DNA of 64,000 nucleotides from Halorubellus sp034808145. GTDB taxonomy: Archaea > Halobacteriota > Halobacteria > Halobacteriales > Natrialbaceae. Below, piece by piece: positions 8,476 to 15,615 of the stretch. Below the pieces are notes generated by a model. That model did not search any database. It was not told the origin of the DNA and worked only from the letters and a program-made list of their open reading frames with translations. Location of the stretch: contig NZ_JAXHGM010000001.1 of the NCBI RefSeq assembly GCF_034808145.1, positions 372,001 through 436,000 of the forward strand, written 5' to 3'. Position 1 is the first letter of the stretch, and each line of letters starts with the position of its first letter. Both the position numbers and the translations under genes were made by a program.

Positions 8476-9927
8476 CTACCGTCGGCTCGCTCCCGACGCG
8501 TCGTCGTTGTCAGCCCTCCCGCCAGCTCCGGTTCCGCCGTCGCTGTCGGCCCTGCCGCTAGCTCCGGTTCCGTCGTCGCTGTCGGCCCTGCCGCTAGCTC
8601 CGGTTCCGTCGTCGCTGTCGGCCCTGCCGCTAGCTCCGGTTCCGCCGTCGAGCTCACCGTCGACGTCTTCGCGCCACGCCGCGAGCGTCGCGAACTCGTC
8701 CGCGATCTCGCGCACGTCGCTCGGGTCCAACTCGCCGCGTTCGGTGACGACCGCGTCCACGAGATGCGCGGGCGTCACGTCGAACGTCGGGTTCGTCACG
8801 TCGACCGGTGCGTCACCGTCGTAGACCGCGGACCGCCGCCCGGTTTCGAGGTTCACGGTATCGTCCGCCCGTACCTTGTCCGTCGCGCACGCCACGAAGA
8901 ACGGGACCTCCTCGTGCGCCGCCGCGACCGCCGCCAGCCGCGTCCCGGTCTTGTTCACGACGCGCCCGTCCGCGAGCACCGCGTCCGCGCCGACGAGCAC
9001 GCAGTCCACGTCCTCGGTCGCGAGCACGTGCCCGATCGCCGCGTCCGTGTGCAGCGTCGTCGGGGCGTCAGCCAGCAGTCGCTCCACGACGTCGACGCCC
9101 TCGTTGCCCGGGCGGGACTCCGCGACGAACACCTCGGTCGGGTTCGCGTCCTGGAGCGCGCGAAGGACGGTTCCGGAGCGCGAGAGCGTCAGGACCGACC
9201 GGTCGCCGACGAGCGAAGCGGCCCGTCCGGCGGCGTCGACGTCGACGCGGACCGCGCGGTTGATGCCGTCCATCGCCGCCGTCTCCAGGCTCGCCGCATC
9301 CGCGTCCGCGGTCGCCATCGCGCGGTTCACGCGGTTCTCGACGACCGCCATGCTCGGACGCGCTCGCTGCAACCGCCGCGCCAGGTCGCCGACCTCGTCC
9401 ACGGCCGCGTCCGGCGACGCATCCTCGGCACGCAGGACGCCCGCTCGGTCGCGTAGCACTTCCAGTGCGCGAACCGACAGCGTCGCCGCGCCGTGCTCGT
9501 CGTCGGCCGTGACCGACCGTACCGACGGCGCGACGCGGTCGTACGCCGACCACAACTTGGGAACGCACTCGCGGCGCAGCATCTCGGTCGCGTGCACCCA
9601 CTCGCAGGCGTCGTGCTCCTCGCTCACGGTGACGTCGCGGTCGTCGACGTCGAACAGGTACGGGTGCACGACCCAGTGCGTGCCGAGGTCGTCGTCGTGA
9701 ACGTCCACGGTCGACCCGGCGCGCACCAGGTCGACCGCGTCGGTCTCGAACCCGGCTTCCTCCTCGAGTTCGACGAGCACCTGCGCGTCCGGGTCGCCCT
9801 CGGCGTACCCCGAGACGGCGCCCCAGCGGCCCGTGTACGTCCCGACGTGTTCGCTCCGTCGACACAACAGGACGTACCCGTCGTGCCGGACGAACGCGGT
9901 GACGACGTGGGTCTCCTCGTCGGTCAT
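8476..9927 (-). CDS. Nudix domain fused to an eIF2B-like domain
   Basis: 483 residues in three parts. Residues 1-130 resemble a Nudix hydrolase (THVVTAFVRHDGYVLLCRR, WGAVSGYAEGDPDAQ, VELEEEAGF); the box deviates from the usual REXXEE, with Val in place of the Arg. Residues about 170-430 match the eIF2B alpha/beta/delta and ribose-1,5-bisphosphate isomerase superfamily (VFVAESRPGNEG, VLVGADAVLADGRVVNKTGT, FFVACATDKV). The last 55 residues are a low-complexity repeat of DGTGASGRADSD. Family knowledge suggests a sugar-phosphate or nucleotide role rather than translation initiation. The ATG at 9927 is close to the first beta-strand. Confidence 0.85.
   Translation of the reverse strand: MTDEETHVVTAFVRHDGYVLLCRRSEHVGTYTGRWGAVSGYAEGDPDAQVLVELEEEAGFETDAVDLVRAGSTVDVHDDDLGTHWVVHPYLFDVDDRDVTVSEEHDACEWVHATEMLRRECVPKLWSAYDRVAPSVRSVTADDEHGAATLSVRALEVLRDRAGVLRAEDASPDAAVDEVGDLARRLQRARPSMAVVENRVNRAMATADADAASLETAAMDGINRAVRVDVDAAGRAASLVGDRSVLTLSRSGTVLRALQDANPTEVFVAESRPGNEGVDVVERLLADAPTTLHTDAAIGHVLATEDVDCVLVGADAVLADGRVVNKTGTRLAAVAAAHEEVPFFVACATDKVRADDTVNLETGRRSAVYDGDAPVDVTNPTFDVTPAHLVDAVVTERGELDPSDVREIADEFATLAAWREDVDGELDGGTGASGRADSDDGTGASGRADSDDGTGASGRADSDGGTGAGGRADNDDASGASRR
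8503..8648 (-). repeat. 36-bp in-frame tandem repeat (4 units)
   Basis: Four 36-base units lie end to end inside the 3' part of the Nudix-eIF2B gene; equivalent points fall at 8515, 8551, 8587 and 8623. The middle two are nearly identical, while the outer ones have diverged. Because 36 is a multiple of three, each unit adds twelve residues (DGTGASGRADSD and variants) without breaking the frame. Confidence 0.9.
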
Positions 9928-9983
9928 ACGCGCCCGTTCGACCGCCCGGGGGAACTTAGTTCCGACTCGCCGTAGGTCCGGGT

Positions 9984-10469
9984 ATGCGACTCGTCGTCTT
10001 CGGCGATACGCACGTGCCGTCTCGCGCGAGCAGCATCCCGGAGTGGGTCACGGACCTCGTTCGCGACGCCGACCACGTCGTCCACACGGGCGATTTCGAC
10101 GCGGAGTCGTCGTATCGTGCCGTCCGCGAGCTCGCGCCCGACGCGACCGTGGTCGCGGGGAACATGGACCCCGCGGGGTTGGACCTCCCGGACGTCGAGA
10201 CGTTCGAACTCGCGGACGTCCGGTTCGTTGTCACGCACGGGACCGGCCCGGTCGAGTCCTACCGCGAGCGCGTTCGCGACGTCGGCCGGGAGCACGACGC
10301 GGACGTCGTCCTCTCGGGGCACACGCACGAGGTCCTCGACGAGACCGTCGACGGTATCCGACTCCTCAACCCGGGGAGTGCGACCGGAGCGGCGCCGGCG
10401 ACGCGGACGACGTGCTACGAGCTCGACGTCGTGGACGGGACGGTGGACGCGACGCTCCGGGAGGCGTGA
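9984..10469 (+). CDS. YfcE/MJ0936-type metallophosphoesterase
   Basis: A 161-residue calcineurin-like phosphodiesterase. All metal-binding signatures are present in order: FGDTHVP (Asp and His), HTGDFD, GNMDP, THGTG and SGHTHE with the final His pair. This compact single-domain form matches the MJ0936/YfcE group, which hydrolyse phosphodiesters with Mn or Ni; the natural substrate is not known. It starts at the ATG at 9984, divergent from the Nudix-eIF2B gene with a 56-base spacer. Confidence 0.88.
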   Translation: MRLVVFGDTHVPSRASSIPEWVTDLVRDADHVVHTGDFDAESSYRAVRELAPDATVVAGNMDPAGLDLPDVETFELADVRFVVTHGTGPVESYRERVRDVGREHDADVVLSGHTHEVLDETVDGIRLLNPGSATGAAPATRTTCYELDVVDGTVDATLREA

Positions 10470-10554
10470 GCGTCGACTCCGGCCGGCGTCGTCGCGGGCG
10501 GCCAGCGCGTCCGGTACCGGTTGGTCTTTGAGGGCGGCTCCCGGACGCTCGTGC

Positions 10555-11313
10555 ATGGAACTGCTGTCGGTCCCGGACGTGCCGGAGGTCCGCGAGGGCG
10601 ACGACCTCGCGGCGCTCGTCGAGGCCCGGTTCGACCTCGCGCCGGATGACGTGGTCGTGGTGGCGTCGACGGTCGTCTCGAAGGCCGAGGGCCGCGTCGC
10701 GGACCTCGCGGACTTCCCCGCCGGGCCGCGTGCTCGCGAGATCGCTACGCGGCTCGAGGACGTGACGGGCGACGAGAAGGACCCGCGGTTCGCGCAGGCT
10801 GTCCTCGAGGAGTCCACGGAACTCCTGATGGAGGCGCCCTTTCTCCTCACGGAGACGCGGTTCGGGCACGTCGGCGTGAACGCGGGCATCGACCGGTCGA
10901 ACGTGCCGTCCGGCGACGTGCTCTTGCTCCCGAAACGGCCGGACGAGAGTGCCGCGCGCATCCACGAGGGGCTCGAACACGGGAATCCCGTGGTGGTGAC
11001 TGACACGAGTGGACGGCCGTTCAGGCACGGACAGACCGGGGTCGCCATCGGGTACGCGGGGATGCCGGCGAGTCGCGACTACCGCGGGGAACTCGACCGG
11101 GACGGGCACGAGCTCGCGGTGACGGTGCAGTGCGTCGTCGACGAGCTCGCGGCGGCGGCGAACCTCGTCTCCGGGGAAGCGGATGCGGGGACGCCGGTGA
11201 CGGTCGCGCGAGACTGGGAGTTCGGTGCGCTGGACGGGAGCGAGAACCTCTATCGGTCGGTCGACGGGGACTTCGTCCGGCAGGCCTTGCGGGGGTGGGA
11301 GTATGACGAGTGA
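10555..11313 (+). CDS. cofE: Coenzyme F420-0:L-glutamate ligase
   Basis: CofE adds gamma-linked glutamates to F420-0 using GTP. The 252-residue protein shows the family pattern: VVVASTVVSKAEGR near the N-terminus, the segment ETRFGHVGVNAGIDRSNV with conserved Asn and Asp, LLPKRPDESA and VVVTDTSGRPFRHGQTGVAIG, which holds metal-binding Asp. The ATG at 10555 puts the first conserved strand in the right place. Its 3' end overlaps the mer start by 11 bases, so the two F420 genes form an operon. Confidence 0.95.
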   Translation: MELLSVPDVPEVREGDDLAALVEARFDLAPDDVVVVASTVVSKAEGRVADLADFPAGPRAREIATRLEDVTGDEKDPRFAQAVLEESTELLMEAPFLLTETRFGHVGVNAGIDRSNVPSGDVLLLPKRPDESAARIHEGLEHGNPVVVTDTSGRPFRHGQTGVAIGYAGMPASRDYRGELDRDGHELAVTVQCVVDELAAAANLVSGEADAGTPVTVARDWEFGALDGSENLYRSVDGDFVRQALRGWEYDE

Positions 11314-12319
11314 CCGCGACGCGGTGGCGTCCGGGGACGTCCGGTTCGGGGTTGAGGTGACGCCCGAGCATCCGGTCGAGGACCTCGTCGGGTTCGCGCA
11401 GACGGCGGAAGAAGTGGGGTTCGATGCGGTGTTCGCGTCGAGTCACTACAACAACCGCGACCCGTTCGTCGCGCTGTCGCGGATGGCTGGGGCGACCGAG
11501 CGCGTTCGTCTCGGGCCGGGCGTCGTGAATCCCTACGAGACGCATCCGGTGACGCAGGCGTCGCGCGTGGCGACGCTCGCGGAGGCGAGCGACGGGCGGG
11601 CGCTGTACGGTCTGGGAGCCGGCGACGGGTCGACGCTCGCGAACCTCGGCGTCGACCAGGACCGGCCGCTCCGGCGCGTCCTGGAGTCGTTCAAGGTCGC
11701 ACAGGACCTGTTCGACGGCGAGCGCGTCGACCACGACGGGACGTTCGTCGCGTCGGGCGCGAAGCTGAACTACGAGCCGCCGGGCGAGGTGCCGGTGTTC
11801 GTCGGCGCGCAGGGCCCGCACATGACGCGGATGGCGGCGAAGCACGCGGACGGCGTGCTCTACAACGGCTCGCATCCGCGGGACGTCGCGTGGGCGGCCG
11901 AGCGCGTCGCGGAGGGTCGCGAGGACCGACCCGACGAGTACGGGGACGTGTCGTTCCTGGCGTACGCGAGCGTGAGCATCGCCGAGGACGAGACGGCGGC
12001 ACGGGATGCGGCCCGGATTCCGGTCGCGTTCATCGTCGGCGGTGCGCCGCCGCCGGTGCTCGACCGGCACGGTATCGACGGGGAGCGGGCCGCGTCGGTC
12101 GGTGACGCGGTCTCCGCGGGCGAGTTCCGTGACGCGGGCGCGGCCGTGACGGACGCGATGCTGGACGCGTTCTGTATCGCGGGAACGCCGGCGGACGTCT
12201 CGGAGCGGTTCGACGCCATCCTCGACCACGCGGACGGTATCGTCGCCGCGGCGCCACTCGGCCCGGACGTCGACGCGGCGGTCGAGCTGACCGCGGAGGC
12301 GCTCGACCGCGTCCGCTGA
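11303..12319 (+). CDS. mer: F420-dependent methylenetetrahydromethanopterin reductase-like protein
   Basis: A 338-residue luciferase-like (LLM) enzyme of the Mer group, which uses reduced F420 to convert methylene- to methyl-tetrahydromethanopterin or a folate analogue. Visible signatures are FGVEVTPEHPVEDLVGFAQT, VFASSHYNNRDPFVALS, LGPGVVNPYETHPVTQAS and LYGLGAGDGSTLANLG. Haloarchaea are not methanogens, so the physiological role is probably in one-carbon metabolism (inference). The ATG at 11303 overlaps the end of cofE. Confidence 0.88.
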   Translation: MTSDRDAVASGDVRFGVEVTPEHPVEDLVGFAQTAEEVGFDAVFASSHYNNRDPFVALSRMAGATERVRLGPGVVNPYETHPVTQASRVATLAEASDGRALYGLGAGDGSTLANLGVDQDRPLRRVLESFKVAQDLFDGERVDHDGTFVASGAKLNYEPPGEVPVFVGAQGPHMTRMAAKHADGVLYNGSHPRDVAWAAERVAEGREDRPDEYGDVSFLAYASVSIAEDETAARDAARIPVAFIVGGAPPPVLDRHGIDGERAASVGDAVSAGEFRDAGAAVTDAMLDAFCIAGTPADVSERFDAILDHADGIVAAAPLGPDVDAAVELTAEALDRVR

Positions 12320-12483
12320 CCGTCACCGACGGACGACGGACTCGGTGGTCTCACCGCCGGTGGCGGCGCTGTGCGATGCATGGAGGAGTACCTGCCGTAG
12401 GATGTCCAGAGGAGTGAGTTCTGGGGCGGTGTGGTCGTCGGCCGTCGGTCGTCGGTCGTTCGCGCTTCGGCCGTCGACGCGAG

Positions 12484-12702
12484 TCAGTTCGTGCCCGGGG
12501 GCGGAGACTGCGAGAAGCTGTCGCTGAGTCCGTCGAGGATGCCACCGACGGCGAACGCGCCGAAGGCGATCGAGGCTCCCGCGGTGATGAGGCCGCCGAG
12601 TAGGACGAGGACGGCCGAGATCGGGTCGACGCCGGCGGCGGTCCCGAACGACTCCGCGGCGGTCTGCAGTTCGGACACGAGCCAGAACGTTCCGTTGCTC
12701 AT
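12484..12702 (-). CDS. Small membrane protein of unknown function
   Basis: 72 residues: a short polar N-terminus (MSNGTFWLVSELQTA), one long hydrophobic stretch (about residues 27-58, PISAVLVLLGGLITAGASIAFG) that may form a hairpin of two helices, and a Ser/Pro-rich tail ending SQSPPPGTN. I do not recognise the family. Codon use resembles its neighbours, and the divergent partner starts 66 bases away. Confidence 0.55.
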   Translation of the reverse strand: MSNGTFWLVSELQTAAESFGTAAGVDPISAVLVLLGGLITAGASIAFGAFAVGGILDGLSDSFSQSPPPGTN

Positions 12703-12768
12703 GGTCGAACCTTCGAGCGCTGGTACTTGTCCGTTGCGCTCAAGGCCCGGCCGCTCCTCGACCGTGAC

Positions 12769-13065
12769 ATGACCGAGGACGCCTCCATCGACGACTTCAC
12801 CCGGCGGGAGCGCGAGGGAACGACCGAGAACGACGGAACCGAGAGCGACGCGACCGGGAATGACGCGACCGAGAACGACGCGACGGACGAGGTCGTGGAC
12901 GGCGTCGATAATCAGGCGGGTGACGGGCTCGAACCGGACGACTCGGCGGCGTCGACGTCGCGGTACGAGCCGACCGGTGGGGCGTGTACCGCATGCGGGT
13001 CGGTCGTCGAGCGCCTGTGGGTCGCCGACGACGACGACGTCTGCGCGGCGTGCAAACCCTGGTAG
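12769..13065 (+). CDS. Small acidic zinc-ribbon protein
   Basis: 98 residues. The first 60 are acidic and repetitive (runs of END, ATEN and DATG), probably disordered. The C-terminus is a compact CxxC...CxxC finger (CTACGSVVERLW...CAACKPW) likely to bind one zinc. Similar two-part small proteins are common in haloarchaea, without known function. The ATG at 12769 is used; an upstream in-frame GTG at 12727 would overlap the promoter region of the divergent gene. Confidence 0.65.
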   Translation: MTEDASIDDFTRREREGTTENDGTESDATGNDATENDATDEVVDGVDNQAGDGLEPDDSAASTSRYEPTGGACTACGSVVERLWVADDDDVCAACKPW

Positions 13066-13112
13066 TCCGGGCGCTTCGAGGCCGGAACGTGCGGAATCGT
13101 TCCCGTGGCAAC

Positions 13113-13119
13113 CTTTATG
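13113..13119 (+). promoter_or_regulatory. TATA box of cspA
   Basis: CTTTATG sits about 30 bases before the cspA ATG at 13146. Between it and the start lies an imperfect repeat (CTTGCCAAC... and ATGGCAAC). Confidence 0.5.
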
Positions 13120-13145
13120 CTTGCCAACGCCCATCATGCAAGCGT

Positions 13146-13340
13146 ATGGCAACAGGCACGGTCGACTTCTTCAACGACACGGGCGGTTACGGCTTCATCG
13201 ACACCGAGGACGCGGACGAGGACGTCTTCTTCCACATGGAGGACATCGGCGGCCCCGACCTCGAAGAGGGACAGGAGGTAGAGTTCGACATCGTGCAGGC
13301 CGACAAGGGCCCGCGCGCCGAGAACCTCACGCGCCTCTAA
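13146..13340 (+). CDS. cspA: Cold-shock domain protein
   Basis: A 64-residue single cold-shock domain that binds single-stranded RNA or DNA, probably as an RNA chaperone. RNP1-like GGYGFIDT (12-20) and RNP2-like VFFHMEDI match the nucleic-acid-binding surface; GTVDFFND at the start and KGPRAENL at the end are typical. The protein is strongly acidic, as in halophile homologues. The ATG at 13146 follows a TATA box. Confidence 0.95.
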   Translation: MATGTVDFFNDTGGYGFIDTEDADEDVFFHMEDIGGPDLEEGQEVEFDIVQADKGPRAENLTRL

Positions 13341-13575
13341 TCGCAGGACAGCTTCGGACAAACGAAATTTTGTGTCCCCGGCAACGTTACATGCGAGCGA
13401 CCGCTACACACTGGCAGTACGTGGTGTGTCACGCTCGGTCACGGGGCGCGCGGGTCCGGCCATCGGTAGCGTCGAGCCCGTCCGGCCGTCGCGGGAGTAG
13501 GACGCACTGCGAAGGGAACGACCGCCCTTCAGGTTGGTCACTGGCGGCCATACCGGCGCTTTCAGACGACAATAC

Positions 13576-14568
13576 ATGACGGACGCTAACACTCCAGACG
13601 CGACGCCGCAGTCGAGTCGCCCAGAAACAGAACCCGAATCGCTCCCCGTCGAGGAAGCAGCGCAGGTCAGCCGGAACGTCATCTCGAACGTCGAGGACGT
13701 CATCGTCGGCCACCACGACGAGATCGAGCACGTCGTCACGGCGATGCTCGGCCGCGGGCACGTCCTCCTCGAGGACGTCCCCGGCGTCGGGAAGACGATG
13801 CTCGCACGAGCGCTCGCGGCGTCCATCGAGTGCTCGTTCAAACGCGTCCAGTTCACGCCCGACCTCCTGCCCTCCGACATCACGGGCGTGAACGTCTTCA
13901 ACCAGAAGACCCGGGAGTTCGAGTTCCAGAAGGGACCGGTGTTCGCGAACGTCGTCCTCGGGGACGAGATCAACCGCGCGCCGCCGAAGACCCAGAGCGC
14001 GCTCCTGGAGGCGATGGAGGAACAGCAGGTGACGGTCGACGGGACGACGCGCATGCTCCCGCAGCCGTTCACGGTCATCGCGACGCAGAACTCCGTCGAA
14101 CCGAACCGGACCTACGAGCTGCCGCTCGCCGAGGTCGACCGCTTCATGAAGAAACTCCACCTCGGGTATCCGGACCAGGCCGAGGAGTCGGAGGTCGTCG
14201 CGCGCGCGGTCGGCCATCACCCCATCGAGTCGCTGACGTCGGTGACGGACACCGCGACCATCCGGCGTGCGCGGGAGACGGTCGCGAACGTCACCGTGAA
14301 GGACGCGGTCCGCGAGTACGGCACCCGGATTGCGGCGTACACGCGCGACAACGCGAAACTCGGGGTGTCGCCGCGCGGGACCATCGCGCTGCTGCGGGCG
14401 GCGCAGGCGCGAGCGGTCGTCCGCGGTCGCGGGTACGTGACGCCGGAGGACGTGCAGACGGAGGCGCCGCGCGTGCTCAGTCACCGCATCCGTCTCTCCG
14501 CGAGCGGGCCGCAGGACCAGGGCGAGCAGGTGGTGGCGGACGCCATCGAGACGGTCCCCGTGGAGTAA
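13576..14568 (+). CDS. MoxR-type AAA ATPase
   Basis: 330 residues of the MoxR AAA+ family, chaperone-like ATPases that work with DUF58/VWA proteins. Walker A is EDVPGVGKT (66-74), Walker B VVLGDEINRAPPKTQSALLE with GDEIN at 128-132, sensor 1 ATQNSVE, and the VSPRG region near the C-terminus. The first 30 residues are an acidic tail. It is the first gene of a three-gene operon: the DUF58 gene begins two bases after its stop and the transglutaminase follows. Confidence 0.92.
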   Translation: MTDANTPDATPQSSRPETEPESLPVEEAAQVSRNVISNVEDVIVGHHDEIEHVVTAMLGRGHVLLEDVPGVGKTMLARALAASIECSFKRVQFTPDLLPSDITGVNVFNQKTREFEFQKGPVFANVVLGDEINRAPPKTQSALLEAMEEQQVTVDGTTRMLPQPFTVIATQNSVEPNRTYELPLAEVDRFMKKLHLGYPDQAEESEVVARAVGHHPIESLTSVTDTATIRRARETVANVTVKDAVREYGTRIAAYTRDNAKLGVSPRGTIALLRAAQARAVVRGRGYVTPEDVQTEAPRVLSHRIRLSASGPQDQGEQVVADAIETVPVE

Positions 14569-14569
14569 G

Positions 14570-15574
14570 ATGCGGTTGACGCGACGCGGGAAGGCTGGCC
14601 TCGTGGTGGTCGTGCTCGGCGTGGTGATGGCGCGCGTGTTCGGCGCGCAAGCGCTGGGCGTCATCGTCATCCCGGTGCTGGTGGCGGTCGTCGGCGCGGC
14701 CGTCCAGGTGCGGCGCGCGGGCCGCCCGGACGTGACGCGGCGCGTCCCCGACCCGGGGTTCATCGACGAGACGAAGCGGGTGACGTTGTCGTTCGACGTC
14801 GGGTCGCCGGTCGCGGCGACCGTCGAGGACCACGCGGACGCCGGCCTCGAGCTCGACGGCGCGTACTTCGAGGCGACGCTCGGCACGCGCGACCTCGCGT
14901 ACGACGCGACGTACTGCGACCGCGGCGAGCACGACTTCGGGCCGCTCTCGGTCCGCATCGTGGACGTGCTCGGGCTCGCGGAGGCGGAACACCGGTACGG
15001 GCATCGCGACAGCGTGCTCGTGTACCCGCGGGTGTACGCGCTGACGGGGTCGACGCGGCACGACCTCAACCTCCTTCCGGAGGGCGGGTTCGAGCACAAC
15101 CGCGAGGAGTTCGAGAACCTCCGCGAGTACGACCGCGGGGATTCGCTCCGTGACGTGCACTGGAAGTCGAGCGCGAAGCGCGCGGCGGACGACCTCGTCG
15201 TGAAGCAGTTCGTGAGCGAGGAGGACGTCGGCGACGTCCACATCGCGTGCGAGAGCGCGGACGGCTGGGACGACCACGTCGCGGAGGCGACCGCGAGCAT
15301 CGCGCTGTACCTGCTCGACTCCGGGATCCGCGTCGGGCTCTCCGCGCCGAACGGCGAACTGGAGGCCGACGCGGGCGCGGACCAGCGCGAGGCGTTGCTC
15401 GCGCTGCTCGCGACCGTCGGCCCGGGGAAGGTCCCCGACGAGCACCGCGAGCGCGCGAACGTCGTCGTCACGGGGAGCGAGTCGACTGGCGTTCGCGTCG
15501 AGATGGCCGACCGCGAGGTCCCGTTCTCGTCGTTCGTCCGCGACGAACCCACTCGCGAGGAGGTGCGCGCATGA
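14570..15574 (+). CDS. DUF58 domain protein, membrane-anchored
   Basis: 334 residues. Two membrane helices lie near the N-terminus (about 8-26 and 28-45). A soluble region with beta-strands follows, then the DUF58 signature: NREEFENLREYDRGDSLRDVHWKSSAKR (about 183-210), which contains the invariant Asp, Arg and Trp. DUF58 proteins accompany MoxR ATPases and transglutaminases in many bacteria and archaea; the common role is inferred to be in assembling or modifying envelope proteins. Start at the ATG at 14570, nearly touching moxR. Confidence 0.88.
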   Translation: MRLTRRGKAGLVVVVLGVVMARVFGAQALGVIVIPVLVAVVGAAVQVRRAGRPDVTRRVPDPGFIDETKRVTLSFDVGSPVAATVEDHADAGLELDGAYFEATLGTRDLAYDATYCDRGEHDFGPLSVRIVDVLGLAEAEHRYGHRDSVLVYPRVYALTGSTRHDLNLLPEGGFEHNREEFENLREYDRGDSLRDVHWKSSAKRAADDLVVKQFVSEEDVGDVHIACESADGWDDHVAEATASIALYLLDSGIRVGLSAPNGELEADAGADQREALLALLATVGPGKVPDEHRERANVVVTGSESTGVRVEMADREVPFSSFVRDEPTREEVRA

Positions 15575-15615
15575 GTACCACCGACTGCTCCCGTCGCGTG
15601 GAGGTGTCGGTATGA
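15571..15615 (+). other. Micro-ORF with duplicated start context
   Basis: A 14-codon frame (MSTTDCSRRVEVSV) starts within the DUF58 stop (ATGA) and ends within the transglutaminase start (ATGA). Its start context, GAGGTG then ATGAGTACC, is repeated at the transglutaminase start 41 bases later. It may be a coupling peptide or the remains of a deleted gene that once lay between the two. No peptide evidence is available. Confidence 0.3.

Noticed and set aside
13429..15552. Open frame of about 700 codons on the minus strand opposite moxR and the DUF58 gene
   Set aside because: Its protein is rich in Arg, Ser and His with no domain, while the plus strand carries well-recognised genes. High G+C makes long antisense frames common.
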